This document shows positions 1 to 10,996 of a stretch of 64,000 nucleotides of DNA, in pieces. The notes under the pieces were generated by a model. It was not told the DNA's origin, searched no databases, and saw only the letters and a list, made by a program, of their open reading frames with translations. Source of the stretch: Xanthomonas sp. (lineage in GTDB: Bacteria > Pseudomonadota > Gammaproteobacteria > Xanthomonadales > Xanthomonadaceae); NCBI GenBank assembly GCA_018262705.1, contig JADFDQ010000011.1, positions 1-64,000 of the forward strand, written 5' to 3'. The first letter of the stretch is position 1, and every line of letters begins with the position of its first letter. The position numbers were made by a program, and so were the translations under genes.

Positions 1-385
1 GGCGTCGGAGCAGGTCGCGCAGGGGGCGCTGCCCGCGCGGGTAGATGTAGGCGGTCGGCAATAGTCCCAGCCGCATCAGTTCGGCCAGGTGCCGGGCATC
101 GCTGTCGTCGTCGCCGTGCTTGAGTCCCGCGTACTGCGGCACCGCCAGCGTGTTGACCATCCGCATCGGATAGCCCTGCGCCTGCAGGCCATCGATCAGC
201 CAGTAGGCGTTGTAGGTCGACTCGACCGCCACACCTGCCAACCGCTCGCGGAAGGGCGTCAATGCGGCATCGAGCAGGGACAGGTCATTGGGCAGGCGCT
301 GCCGATAACAGAGCTGGCCAGCGTCATCCACGACTGCCAGCACGGTGTTGTTGGAATGCAGGTCACACGCGGCATACAGTGCCAT
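1..385 (-). CDS. IS110-family transposase, 5' part (runs off window)
   Basis: About 128 N-terminal residues of an IS110-family DEDD transposase/recombinase are visible; the rest lies beyond the left edge. The start ATG (385-383) is preceded by a clear AGGAG ribosome binding site. The RuvC-like N-terminal half shows the expected acidic residues: an early Asp in ACDLHSNNTVLAVVD, a Glu in VAVESTYNAYW, and an Asp cluster in GDDDSDARHLAEL. This is the known signature of IS110/IS1111 enzymes, whose catalytic Ser domain would follow in the missing C-terminal half. Members of the family use an RNA encoded in a non-coding end of the element to choose donor and target sites. Whether the copy is intact cannot be judged here. 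Confidence 0.93.
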   Translation of the reverse strand, partial: MALYAACDLHSNNTVLAVVDDAGQLCYRQRLPNDLSLLDAALTPFRERLAGVAVESTYNAYWLIDGLQAQGYPMRMVNTLAVPQYAGLKHGDDDSDARHLAELMRLGLLPTAYIYPRGQRPLRDLLRR

Positions 386-536
386 GGTCGTCTCCTGGTG
401 CGTGGCGCACGCTCGTTGGGTAGGAACCACGAACGTACCGCCATCGCCAGGAGGCGGCGATATGAGTTTTCAGATCCACTTCTCGGCGCTGTTGTTTCAC
501 TTGTTGCGTTGGTGGTCAGGAAGTCCCTTGCCTCGC
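386..536 (-). mobile_element. Non-coding end of the IS110-type element
   Basis: The 151 bp between the transposase start and the stop codon of the acyl-CoA dehydrogenase must contain the outer end of the element and its junction with the chromosome. Read on the transposase strand it holds two small hairpins: CCGCC...GGCGG around 435-460, and GCGTG/CACGC just before the ribosome binding site. IS110-group elements encode their guide (bridge/seek) RNA in this position, whereas IS1111-group elements carry it at the other end. IS110 elements often lack terminal inverted repeats, so the exact junction cannot be placed from one copy. The extent given is an upper bound. Confidence 0.4.
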
Positions 537-2327
<1,791 letters not shown>

Positions 2328-2423
2328 GCGGTCACATCCGGGTACGCGCGGGCCGCCGTTCGGCCCGCCTGAAACGTGAGCGTACTATACCGTATGGAAT
2401 GAGGTCGGCGCAGCGGCGTCGAG

Positions 2424-2921
2424 TCAGCGCAGGGTTCCAGCCAGACCGGGCACCGGCGTCAACGCGCTGCTGGCCTTGATTTTCCAGGTCTTGGCACCGG
2501 CGCCTTCCGGAGCTGCCTGCACACTGCCTTCCAGGCTGTAGGTCAGGCCACGGCCATCGGCCAGCGCGGTCGCAATTCGCGCCATCGCGGCAGGCGTCGG
2601 CGTGAGGGTGGCGGCGTAGCTGTCGGCGGATTCCGGACCGATCTCAAGATTCGGCTGGATTTCGATCCGTGCCGCGGGACCGTTGTCGAAAGCCATATCC
2701 AGCGTGGCGGCGTTGAAGCGCATCGGCATGCTGCTGTAGTTGTTGAAACGCAGTTGCAGTTCCCAGCGGCCGTCGGCGCGCACGGTGAGTTGCTGGATGC
2801 TGGCGGCCGGCTCCGAAACGCGTCGAACGACGCCGCTGCCGCCGCAGCCGGCAAGCAGCAGGACGATGGCGCCGAGCAGGGCGAGCCGGCTGAGCCCGCC
2901 GTGAGTCTTCGATATGCGCAT
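2424..2921 (-). CDS. Small LEA14-like lipoprotein
   Basis: A 165-residue predicted lipoprotein. The start at 2921 gives a classical lipoprotein signal: positive N-terminus, hydrophobic stretch, and the lipobox LLAGC with Cys26. An upstream in-frame start would add an unrelated arginine-rich leader that overlaps the neighbouring small gene. The mature part (about residues 40-150) reads as a single beta-rich domain with the pattern LQLRFNNYSSMPMRF, which resembles the LEA type 2 fold found in other proteobacterial lipoproteins. The role is unknown; these domains are thought to bind surfaces or ligands in the periplasm. It begins four bases after the stop codon of the 61-residue gene at 2926-3111, so the two are probably co-transcribed. 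Confidence 0.75.
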   Translation of the reverse strand: MRISKTHGGLSRLALLGAIVLLLAGCGGSGVVRRVSEPAASIQQLTVRADGRWELQLRFNNYSSMPMRFNAATLDMAFDNGPAARIEIQPNLEIGPESADSYAATLTPTPAAMARIATALADGRGLTYSLEGSVQAAPEGAGAKTWKIKASSALTPVPGLAGTLR

Positions 2922-2925
2922 GAGA

Positions 2926-3111
2926 TCAGAACGATTCCGAAACACCGACCGGCAGTTCGCGGATGTACTGATCCTTGGCGACGATGAACGCCTCGGCGTA
3001 GCGGTAGGCCTCGCGGCCCAGCGCGATGCGTGTCTCATCGTCAAGCGACTTGCCGGCGTGCCCGCCGACAAGCTGGGTGTACAGGGTCAGGGCGATGTCG
3101 TGGATATCCAT
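2926..3111 (-). CDS. Small conserved-looking hypothetical protein
   Basis: A 61-residue acidic, mainly helical protein with no signal peptide or membrane segment; the core is DDETRIALGREAYRYAEAFI. It lies four bases upstream of the lipoprotein gene in the same direction, which supports co-expression. I do not recognise a named family. No strong ribosome binding site precedes the ATG, so the start is provisional. The regular amphipathic composition and the tight spacing argue for a real gene; no function is proposed. Confidence 0.6.
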   Translation of the reverse strand: MDIHDIALTLYTQLVGGHAGKSLDDETRIALGREAYRYAEAFIVAKDQYIRELPVGVSESF

Positions 3112-3319
3112 GGCGTGACTCGACTTGGTGAAAGTGGAACATACACCGGCGGAGCGGGGCGCGCCTATCCGCGCCGGCAGGGGAGGGCAGGATGCGGTTT
3201 ACCAGATCACCACCCGGCGATCGCCGCTGCGCATCATCAGATCACCCACGTTGCAGCCGAACACCGGCGCGCAGCGCCTTCGGATGTTTGCCGACAACGA
3301 AACGCTCGGGGCGAAAGGC

Positions 3320-4747
3320 TCAGGGCGTAAAGCGCGGATCGGACAGGCGCATCTCGGTCAGCGGGCCGTAGCTCTTCATCACGTCGCGAATCTTCGCGGC
3401 ATCGCCGATGGCGACGATGACGAGATTGGCGCTGGTCGGAAACACCCTGCGCGCAGCCGCGATCTGCTCCGGCGTGGCGGCGGCGACCTGTGCGAGGTAA
3501 TCGTCGACATAGGCATTGTCTTCGCCGTACAGTTTCAGCCAGGCCAACGTGCTGCCGATCTGCGCGGCGGTTTCCAGACGCGGCGCGAACTGGCCGGCGA
3601 TGTAGTTCTTCGCGGATTGCCCGGTGGCCGCATCCAGGCCGTCGTGGTGCAGGCGGTCGAGGGTCATGATGGCCATGTCGATCGCGGCGCGGGTCGAATC
3701 GGTCTTGGTGAAGCTGGTGATTGCAACGCTGCCGGGCAGGCGCGCGCGCTCGAGGCTGGCGAAGGCGCCGTAGGTCAGACCCGACTTCACCCGCAGCTCG
3801 GTATTGAGCATCGAAGTGAAGCGGCCGCCAAACGCGGTGTCGACGATGTCTTGCACGGCGCGCGCCGGATCGTCGCGGGTGGTGCCGACGTTGACCAACG
3901 CGAAATAGGTCTGGGTGGCGCCGGGCTTGTCGATCAGCAGGACGCGACGGCCGCTTTCCGCTGTTTTCGCGGTGACGACTGGAAGGCCACTCGCCGCGCG
4001 GGCCCAGCCGCCGAACAGGGAGGTGACCTGTTCGGTGATGGCAACCGGGTCGAAGTCGCCGGAAATGGCGAGGATCAGGCGATCGCCGCCCATCTGGCCG
4101 CGCCGGAACGCCTGCAGGTCGTCGAGCCGGATGCTGGCGAGACTGGTTTCGTCACCGCCGGTCGGACGCCCATAAGGGTGGCCGCGGAACAACCAGGCAT
4201 CGGCGTAGGTGCCGATCAGCCGGCGTGGATCGGAGTCCTTGGCGGTGGCAATCCCGGCGATGGCGCGCTTCTGGAGTTTGTCGAATTCGGCCTGTTCCAT
4301 GCGCGGACGCAACAGCGCGTCGGCCAGCAGCGAAAGCATCAGGTTCGCGTCCTTCGACAGGAACTGGGCGCTGCCGACGAGGGCTTCCGACGTGCTGGAA
4401 ATCGACAGGCTGCCGCCGGCACCGTCCACGGTTTGCGCGAACGCCAGCGCGTCGCGGCTGCCTGCGCCCTGGGTCAGCAGGCTGGCCAGCAGTTCGGCGC
4501 TGCCTTCCTTGCCGGCTGGGTCGGCCAGCGCGCCGCCGCGCACCAAGGCGGTTGCCGAAATCAGCGGAACGTCCTTGCGCGGAATCAAGATCAAGGTGGC
4601 GCCGTTGTCGAGGGTGACGGCCTGCGCCGCGGGCAGGCGGATGCCGGCGGCGACGGCGCTGCCGGCGGTCGGGCCGAGCAGCGCGCAGCTCAGCGCAAAG
4701 GCGGTCAGCAGCGATTTCATGGAACGCAGCGGGTTTGGGACGTTCAT
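3320..4747 (-). CDS. M16 peptidase-like protein, non-catalytic partner
   Basis: A 475-residue secreted protein of the M16 (pitrilysin/MPP) family, with an N-terminal signal peptide around residues 10-33 (LLTAFALSCALLGPTAGSAV). The M16 fold is clear, but where active members carry HxxEH this one reads GSAELLASLLTQ, without the zinc-binding histidines. It is therefore expected to be the inactive half of a heterodimer, like the non-catalytic subunit of the mitochondrial processing peptidase. Its ATG overlaps the stop codon of the catalytic M16 gene (ATGA), which implies translational coupling and supports this start. Site of action: periplasm. The natural substrate is not evident. Confidence 0.9.
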   Translation of the reverse strand: MNVPNPLRSMKSLLTAFALSCALLGPTAGSAVAAGIRLPAAQAVTLDNGATLILIPRKDVPLISATALVRGGALADPAGKEGSAELLASLLTQGAGSRDALAFAQTVDGAGGSLSISSTSEALVGSAQFLSKDANLMLSLLADALLRPRMEQAEFDKLQKRAIAGIATAKDSDPRRLIGTYADAWLFRGHPYGRPTGGDETSLASIRLDDLQAFRRGQMGGDRLILAISGDFDPVAITEQVTSLFGGWARAASGLPVVTAKTAESGRRVLLIDKPGATQTYFALVNVGTTRDDPARAVQDIVDTAFGGRFTSMLNTELRVKSGLTYGAFASLERARLPGSVAITSFTKTDSTRAAIDMAIMTLDRLHHDGLDAATGQSAKNYIAGQFAPRLETAAQIGSTLAWLKLYGEDNAYVDDYLAQVAAATPEQIAAARRVFPTSANLVIVAIGDAAKIRDVMKSYGPLTEMRLSDPRFTP

Positions 4748-6123
4748 CGGCCGGCCTCCTTGCCTTCGGCGACCGGAAGCAGGATGCCGGTCGTGCGGTT
4801 GCGCTGGATCAGGATCTTCGCGGCCAGTGCCCGAATGTCGGCAGCGGTGACCGCAGCGTAGGCCGCTGGCGCATCGAAGGCGCGGCGGTAATCGCCGTTG
4901 AACACTTCGTAGGTGCCGAGCAGCCGCGACTTGCCGTTGATCGTGGCCATTTGCTGCCAGAACCCGACCAGCTGCTGATTGCGCGCCTTGTCCAGTTCGG
5001 CGGCGGTCACTCCGTCGCGCGCGATCCGCGCCAATTCGTCGTCCAGCAGCGCCTGCGCGCGCGCCACATCGGCGCCCGGCGGCAGCATCGCATACACCCA
5101 CAGCAGGCCCGGATCGAAGCCGCCTTCGGCAAACGTGCCGACGTCCACCGCGATTTGCTCCTTTTCGACCAGACGCTGGTGCAGGCGCGAGGAATCGCCG
5201 TCGGACAGGATCGCGCTCAGCAGTTCCAGCGCCGGATGATTCTTGTCGCCGGCACCCATGCCGGTGTGGAAAGCGTAGGCGAGGATCGGCGCGCTGGCAT
5301 CGCTGCGTTCGACGGTGATGCGGCGTTCGCCGAGCTGTTCCGGTTCGACGGTGGTCACCGCCGGCGGCGGGTTCTGCTGCGGCGTCGTCGCCAGGTAGCG
5401 ATCGGCCAGCGCGAACACCTGCTCGGGATCGATGTCGCCGCCGATCACCAGCACGGCATTGTTCGGTGCGTAGTAGGTCTTGAAGAAGGCCTTGAGGTCG
5501 TCGATGGTCCAGTGTTCGATGTCGCTGGGCCAGCCGATGGTCGGGATGTGGTACGGATGGGCCATGAACGCCGCCGCCTGCATCTGCTCCATCAGGGTGC
5601 CGAAGCCGTCGTTGTCCACGCTCGAACGGCGTTCGCTGTAGACCACGCCGCGCTCGCTTTCGACCACCTTGGGATCGAAGGCCAGATGCGCCATGCGGTC
5701 GCCTTCGAGATCGAAGATGGTTTCCAGCGCGCCGGTCGGGAACCAGTCGGTGTAGATGGTTAGATCATTGCTGGTGCTGGCGTTGTTGCTGCCGCCGGCG
5801 GCTTCCATGGTGCGGTCGAATTCGCCCGGAGCGCGGCGGCTGGTGCCGTTGAACATCATGTGTTCGAAGAAGTGCGCCAGCCCGGTGATGCCGACGTGTT
5901 CGTTGCGGCTGCCGACCCGGTAGAAGGTGTAGTAGTTGGCGTTGGGAATGCCGTGGTCGGGCCAGACGATCATTTTCAGGCCGTTGGCCAGCGTCCGGCT
6001 GACGATCTGCTCGCTGCCGGGGACGGCGGTGGCGGCGGGGGTCGGGACCGCAGGCTGGGCGGCCGAAGCAAACAGCGGAAGACAGCCCAGCGTCAGCGCG
6101 AGGGCAAGCGGGAGCAGACGCAT
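4744..6123 (-). CDS. M16 family zinc metallopeptidase, catalytic subunit
   Basis: A 459-residue secreted peptidase with signal peptide MRLLPLALALTLGCLPLFAS (cleavage near Ala-Gln 22-23). The inverted zinc motif HxxEH is present as H84-F-F-E87-H88, and the Glu about 76 residues later in VVYSER (E164) fits the third ligand; E87 would be the catalytic base. The length is typical of the small two-domain M16 class, which works with a second subunit. That subunit is encoded immediately downstream with an ATGA overlap. The pair probably degrades or processes peptides in the periplasm. A divergent gene starts about 115 bp upstream, so the intervening region should hold two promoters. Confidence 0.93.
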   Translation of the reverse strand: MRLLPLALALTLGCLPLFASAAQPAVPTPAATAVPGSEQIVSRTLANGLKMIVWPDHGIPNANYYTFYRVGSRNEHVGITGLAHFFEHMMFNGTSRRAPGEFDRTMEAAGGSNNASTSNDLTIYTDWFPTGALETIFDLEGDRMAHLAFDPKVVESERGVVYSERRSSVDNDGFGTLMEQMQAAAFMAHPYHIPTIGWPSDIEHWTIDDLKAFFKTYYAPNNAVLVIGGDIDPEQVFALADRYLATTPQQNPPPAVTTVEPEQLGERRITVERSDASAPILAYAFHTGMGAGDKNHPALELLSAILSDGDSSRLHQRLVEKEQIAVDVGTFAEGGFDPGLLWVYAMLPPGADVARAQALLDDELARIARDGVTAAELDKARNQQLVGFWQQMATINGKSRLLGTYEVFNGDYRRAFDAPAAYAAVTAADIRALAAKILIQRNRTTGILLPVAEGKEAGR

Positions 6124-6239
6124 GGCATTTTCCGGAGGGGAACCGGAAAAGCATGACCGATCGGCGCGGTCGTGCCAATCTGCCGGAAGTCGTGGTCGGC
6201 TGCGCTACCCTGTGCGGCAACGTCAGATAGGATCAACGC

Positions 6240-7613
6240 ATGCGCGTGCAATTCCACGGGGCGGCCGGCGAGGTGACCGGTTCGATGCATCTCATCGAAG
6301 CGGCCGGCAAGCGCATCCTGCTCGATTGCGGTCTGATCCAGGGCAGTCCCGATGCCGATGCGCGCAACTTCGCGGCGTTTCCGTTCGACGTCAAATCCGT
6401 CGATGCGCTGATTCTCAGCCATGCCCACATCGACCACCTCGGGCGCGTGCCACGCTTGGTCATGGACGGGTTTCGCGGTCCGATCTACACCCAGCGCGCA
6501 ACCGCCGATCTGTTGCCGATCATGCTGCTGGATTCGGCCTCCCTGCAGGAAGGCGAGGCCGAGCGCGCCAATCGCAGGCGCCGCCCGAACCAGCCCAAGG
6601 CAATGCCGCTGTACACCAGCGAGGACGTGCGCGACGTGTTTCCGCGGGTGCATCCGCTGCCCTATGCCGAACGCACTGAAATCCTTCCGGGCATCGAACT
6701 GGCCTTTCGCGATGCCGGCCACATTCTCGGTTCGGCGATCGTCGAACTGTGGGCCGAGGGCCGCAAGCTGGTGTTTTCCGGCGATCTCGGGATGAAAGGC
6801 ACGCCCATCCTGCGCGATCCCGAACTGGTGGCGCAGGCCGATCTGCTGCTGATGGAGTCCACCTACGGCAACCGCGACCACCGCCTGCGCCACGACACCG
6901 TGCGCGAGTTGGGCGAAATCCTCGATGCGGCGTGGGACGACCGCGGCAACGTCCTGATTCCGGCATTCGCGGTCGGCCGCACGCAGGAACTGCTGTACTG
7001 GTTTGCCCGCCACTGGGACGACTGGGACATGGGGCGCTGGCGCATCCACCTCGACAGTCCGATGGCTTCGAAGGTGGTGCAGGTCTACGACCGTCACCAC
7101 GAACTGTTCGACGCCGAAGCGCGCGAGGTCTGGCGCGGCACGCCCAATCCGTTCCGGCTGCCGAACCTGCGCGTCACCGAATCCGCAGAGGAGTCGATGT
7201 CGATCAACCGCCTCCACAGCGGCGCGATAGTGATCGCCGGCAACGGCATGGCCAGCGGCGGCCGCATCCTGCATCACATGCGGCAGAACCTGCCGCGCCG
7301 GCAGACCCGGATCATTTTCGTCGGCTATCAGGCCGAAGGCACGATCGGCCGGCGGCTGGTCGAAGGCGCGCGCTGGGTGCGCATCCACGGCCATGACGTG
7401 CGCGTCAATGCGCATCGGCATACCGTCGGCGGGCTGTCCGCGCATGCCGACCAGAGCGCGCTGCTGGACTGGTATGGACACTTCGATCCGGCGCCGCCGC
7501 TGGCGCTGGTGCACGGCGAAGACCTTGCGCGCGAAGCGCTGGCGGGCGAAATCCACGAGCGATTCGGCGTGCAGGCCACGCTGGCGCGACCGGGGATGGC
7601 GCTGGAGGTGTAG
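6240..7613 (+). CDS. Beta-CASP metallo-beta-lactamase RNase-like protein
   Basis: A 457-residue protein of the metallo-beta-lactamase superfamily with a beta-CASP insertion, the architecture of CPSF73-like RNA endonuclease/exonucleases. The metal-binding motif H61-x-H63-x-D65-H66 is intact (SHAHIDHLG). Further motifs are DAGHILGSAIVEL, FSGDLG and the C-terminal GGLSAHADQ, and a beta-CASP block lies at roughly residues 200-370 (MASGGRILHHM). Proteins of this class act on RNA in the cytoplasm, but the natural substrate of the short bacterial form is not established. AGGAT lies about eight bases before the ATG. It is transcribed divergently from the M16 pair. Confidence 0.9.
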   Translation: MRVQFHGAAGEVTGSMHLIEAAGKRILLDCGLIQGSPDADARNFAAFPFDVKSVDALILSHAHIDHLGRVPRLVMDGFRGPIYTQRATADLLPIMLLDSASLQEGEAERANRRRRPNQPKAMPLYTSEDVRDVFPRVHPLPYAERTEILPGIELAFRDAGHILGSAIVELWAEGRKLVFSGDLGMKGTPILRDPELVAQADLLLMESTYGNRDHRLRHDTVRELGEILDAAWDDRGNVLIPAFAVGRTQELLYWFARHWDDWDMGRWRIHLDSPMASKVVQVYDRHHELFDAEAREVWRGTPNPFRLPNLRVTESAEESMSINRLHSGAIVIAGNGMASGGRILHHMRQNLPRRQTRIIFVGYQAEGTIGRRLVEGARWVRIHGHDVRVNAHRHTVGGLSAHADQSALLDWYGHFDPAPPLALVHGEDLAREALAGEIHERFGVQATLARPGMALEV

Positions 7614-7910
7614 CGTCGATCGCGGCCGGGTGTCGATGGCCAGCCTGTCGGCGCCAAACTGAACGGGAACCGCGGCCTCGCGCTGGGTTGCCGCAACTTC
7701 GCGTATGATGCTCGCCATTCTGCGCACGGCGGATCGCTTTCCCGGTCACGCCCGCCGCTTCAGCGGCCAGCTTCTCCCCACGCCTTTCCTTGCGCAGACG
7801 TGGCCCGGATGTCCGGCGCCATGCCATCTGCCGGTTCGCGCTCGGTGTTCGGGAAACGCGCAAACCTGCCCGCGCCGTGTGCGCGGCTTGCACCATTGGA
7901 GCAAATCAAC

Positions 7911-9239
7911 ATGACGTTCGAACAACTTGGCATCGCGCCGGCTTTGCTGCGCGCGCTCGACGATTGCGGCTACGCCACGCCGACGCCGATCCAGGCTCAG
8001 GCCATTCCACTGATTCTTGCTGGCGAAGACGTCCTCGGCGGCGCCCAGACCGGCACCGGCAAGACCGCCGCGTTCGGCCTGCCGCTGCTGCAGAAGCTGG
8101 CCGCGCTGCCCAAGCCGGAAGGCCTGCACCGCCCGCGCGTGCTGGTGCTCACCCCCACCCGCGAGCTGGCCGTGCAGGTCAGCGAAAGCTTGCGCAGCTA
8201 TGCCAAGCACCTGCGCCTGAATGTGACGGCGCTGTTCGGCGGCGTCGGCATGCAGCCGCAGCTGGACGCGTTCCGGCGCGGCGTGGACGTGCTGGTGGCC
8301 TGTCCGGGGCGGCTGATCGACCATCTCGAGCGCGGCACCTGCAAGCTCGGCGACGTGCAGATGCTGGTGCTGGACGAGGCCGACCGCATGCTCGACATGG
8401 GCTTTCTGCCGTCGATCAAGCGGATCATGAAGCACGTTCCGCAGCAGCGGCAGACCCTGCTGTTTTCGGCCACCTTCGAAGCGCGGATCAAGTCGCTGGC
8501 GCTGGAATTCATGCGCGACCCGAAGCAGGTGCAGGTGGCTGCGCAGAACTCGGTGGTCGAAACCATCACCCACCGTGCCATTGCCGTGGACGGTGCGAAG
8601 AAGCGCGATCTGTTGATCGACCTGCTGGCGCAGCGCTACACCGAGCAGGTGCTGGTGTTCGGCAAGACCAAGCACGGCTGCAACCGGCTGGCCGAGCAGT
8701 TGGAAAATGCCGGACTGCCGACCCTGGCGATCCACGGCAACAAGAGCCAGAGCGCGCGCCAGAAGGCGCTGAACGAATTCAAGTCGGGCAAGATCCGGAT
8801 CCTGGTCGCCACCGATGTGGCGGCGCGCGGACTGGATATTCCCGAACTGCCGCTGGTCATCAACCACGACCTGCCGCTGGTGCCCGAGGACTACATCCAC
8901 CGGATCGGCCGCACCGGCCGCAACGGTGCCAGCGGCGAGGCGCTGTCGCTGGTCTCGCCGGATGAGGCCAGCCTGCTGCGCCAGATCGAACGGGTGCTGG
9001 GGCGCGAGTTCTCGCTGGAAACGGTGGCCGGCTACGAGCCGTCGCGTTCGCTGCGCAGCAATTCCGGCGCGTCGGCGGGCCCGAAGCCGCGCGGCGGCGT
9101 GCCGACCTCGCGCAACCGGCGTCCGCACGGCAAGCCGCAGCGCCCGCAGGCCAATGCCCACGCCCACACCGGCCCGAAGCAGGGCCGCGACGGCCAACGC
9201 GGCGCCGGGCGGCAGGGCGAGCGGCGCGGAATGCGCTGA
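7911..9239 (+). CDS. rhlE: DEAD-box RNA helicase, RhlE type
   Basis: A 442-residue ATP-dependent RNA helicase. Motifs appear in order: Q motif (TPTPIQAQAI), Walker A AQTGTGKT (45-52), PTRELA, DEADRMLD, SAT, and ATDVAARGLD and HRIGRTGR in the second RecA domain. A basic, low-complexity tail (about residues 390-442) rich in Arg, Gly, Pro and Asn is typical of RhlE proteins and helps RNA binding. It probably remodels structured RNA in the degradosome or ribosome assembly. I chose ATG 7911 because it begins with the family's MTFEQLGI and any upstream extension is non-homologous. The 297 bp before it (7614-7910) contains no gene I can support and may be a long leader. Confidence 0.92.
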   Translation: MTFEQLGIAPALLRALDDCGYATPTPIQAQAIPLILAGEDVLGGAQTGTGKTAAFGLPLLQKLAALPKPEGLHRPRVLVLTPTRELAVQVSESLRSYAKHLRLNVTALFGGVGMQPQLDAFRRGVDVLVACPGRLIDHLERGTCKLGDVQMLVLDEADRMLDMGFLPSIKRIMKHVPQQRQTLLFSATFEARIKSLALEFMRDPKQVQVAAQNSVVETITHRAIAVDGAKKRDLLIDLLAQRYTEQVLVFGKTKHGCNRLAEQLENAGLPTLAIHGNKSQSARQKALNEFKSGKIRILVATDVAARGLDIPELPLVINHDLPLVPEDYIHRIGRTGRNGASGEALSLVSPDEASLLRQIERVLGREFSLETVAGYEPSRSLRSNSGASAGPKPRGGVPTSRNRRPHGKPQRPQANAHAHTGPKQGRDGQRGAGRQGERRGMR

Positions 9240-9334
9240 CCGCACAGGAGCGTTTTCTCAGCGAGATTTCACTCCGCGCCGGATGTTTGGTGTTAGTGTC
9301 GCGCGCCGGCTGATGTCGAACGGGGCTGTGGTGC

Positions 9335-10996
9335 GTGAATTCACCGATCGCTGAAACGAAAGCAAACCCGCGCTGGCGGCCGTGGCTGTCGGCCGAAGCG
9401 CTGATCGCTCTGGTTAGCCTGTACTGCCTGCTGGCCCTCAACGGCCCGTTCTGGGGCGCGGTGCGGGCCGGAACCGAGTCGCTGCGGGTGATGGCGGCGC
9501 TGGGCGTGGCGGTGTTCGCGCTCAACGCCTTCCTGCTCGGCCTGTTGTGCTGGGGCCGGCTGGCGCGCTGGATTCTGGCCGTGGTGCTGGTGGTCTCGGC
9601 GCTGGCGCACTGGTACATGAGCCGCTACGCGGTGGTGCTGGACGCGGAGATGCTGCGCAACGTGCTACACACCGACGTGGCCGAAAGCCGCGAACTGATT
9701 TCGCTGCGGATGCTGCTGCACGTGCTGCTATGGGGACTTGTTCCTGCGGCGCTGGTGCTGCTGGCGCGCACGCGGCGACGGACGTGGAAGCGCGGGCTGC
9801 TGGTGCACGGCGGATTTTTGACGGGCATGGCGCTGCTGGCCGCGGCGGCGGTGCTGGCGTCATCACAGGGCGTGTTCGCGCTGATGCGCACCAACAAGGC
9901 GCTGCGCTACCAGATTACGCCCGGCAATTATCTGGTCGGGCTGGTCAACGTGGCCAAGCCGCCGAAGAAAGGCTTCAGTGGGCCGCTGATCGCGGTGGGC
10001 GCCGATGCGCAGCGTCCGGCATCGGCGCAGGCGCGGCGTCCGCGGCTGTTTGTTCTGGTGGTCGGCGAAACCGTGCGCGCCGGCAATTGGGGGCTGAACG
10101 GCTACGCGCGCCAGACCACGCCGGAACTGGCCGCGCGCGGCGTGATCAACTTCCCGCAGGTCAGTGCTTGCGGCACCAGCACGGAAGTGTCGCTGCCGTG
10201 CATGTTCTCAGTGCAGGGGCGCGAACACTACGACCGCGATGCGATCCGCGGCTCGCAGTCGCTGCTCGACGTGGCCGCGCGCGCCGGCGTGGGCGTGCTC
10301 TGGCGCGACAACCAGTCCGGCTGCAAGGGCGTGTGTGCGCGGGTGCCGTCGCAGACGATGGGCGCGAAGGATGCGCCGAACCTGTGCAACGGCGACCGCT
10401 GTTTCGACGAGGTTCTGCTGACGGGTCTTGCCGACAAACTCAAGGCGATGCCGGGTGATGCGCTGATCGTGCTGCACATGCTCGGCAACCACGGGCCGAC
10501 CTATTTCGATCGTTATCCGCCCGCGTTCGAGCGCTGGACGCCGGTCTGCCGCACCGCCGAACTTGGTCGTTGCACGCAGCCCGAGGTGGTTAACGCCTAT
10601 GACAACGCGATTCTCTACACCGATGCGGTGCTCGGCCAGCTGATCGATCTGCTCAGGCAGCAGACCGGCCATGACGCCGCGATGCTGTATGTCTCCGATC
10701 ACGGCGAATCGCTGGGCGAGTACGGGCTGTTCCTGCACGGCGCGCCGTATTCGATCGCGCCGAAACAGCAGCTCGACGTGCCGATGGTGCTGTGGCTGTC
10801 GCCGCAGTTCGCCGCGGACGATGGACTGGATATGACTTGCCTGAAAAACTCCGCACTCAAGCCGGCCAGTCACGACAATCTGTTCTCGACCGTGCTCGGC
10901 GCGTTCGATGTGCAAACCCGCGTCTACCGCCGCGACCGCGATTTGCTGGCCGGTTGTCGCGCGCCTGTTGCCGGGAATCCTCGCGGTGCCCCGTAG
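9335..10996 (+). CDS. EptA-like lipid A phosphoethanolamine transferase
   Basis: A 553-residue inner-membrane enzyme of the YhjW/YjdB/YijP family. The N-terminal half has about five membrane helices (residues 20-180); the periplasmic sulfatase-like domain follows from about 235. Active-site features include GET at 244-246 (metal ligand Glu), CGTSTEVSLPCMF with the nucleophilic Thr near 281, and the late YVSDHGESLGE and GAPYSIAP segments. Several Cys pairs probably form disulfides. The enzyme transfers phosphoethanolamine from phosphatidylethanolamine to lipid A, which lowers surface charge and affinity for cationic peptides. The start is GTG. The stop codon TAG lies inside a REP-like repeat. 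No two-component regulator is adjacent. Confidence 0.9.
   Translation: MNSPIAETKANPRWRPWLSAEALIALVSLYCLLALNGPFWGAVRAGTESLRVMAALGVAVFALNAFLLGLLCWGRLARWILAVVLVVSALAHWYMSRYAVVLDAEMLRNVLHTDVAESRELISLRMLLHVLLWGLVPAALVLLARTRRRTWKRGLLVHGGFLTGMALLAAAAVLASSQGVFALMRTNKALRYQITPGNYLVGLVNVAKPPKKGFSGPLIAVGADAQRPASAQARRPRLFVLVVGETVRAGNWGLNGYARQTTPELAARGVINFPQVSACGTSTEVSLPCMFSVQGREHYDRDAIRGSQSLLDVAARAGVGVLWRDNQSGCKGVCARVPSQTMGAKDAPNLCNGDRCFDEVLLTGLADKLKAMPGDALIVLHMLGNHGPTYFDRYPPAFERWTPVCRTAELGRCTQPEVVNAYDNAILYTDAVLGQLIDLLRQQTGHDAAMLYVSDHGESLGEYGLFLHGAPYSIAPKQQLDVPMVLWLSPQFAADDGLDMTCLKNSALKPASHDNLFSTVLGAFDVQTRVYRRDRDLLAGCRAPVAGNPRGAP

Noticed and set aside
3112-3319. A 32-codon minus-strand frame (possible TTG start) ending VGDLMMRSGDRRVVIW
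   Set aside because: No convincing start codon or ribosome binding site and no recognised homology; it may be the tail of a lost gene. The gap holds nothing else I can support.
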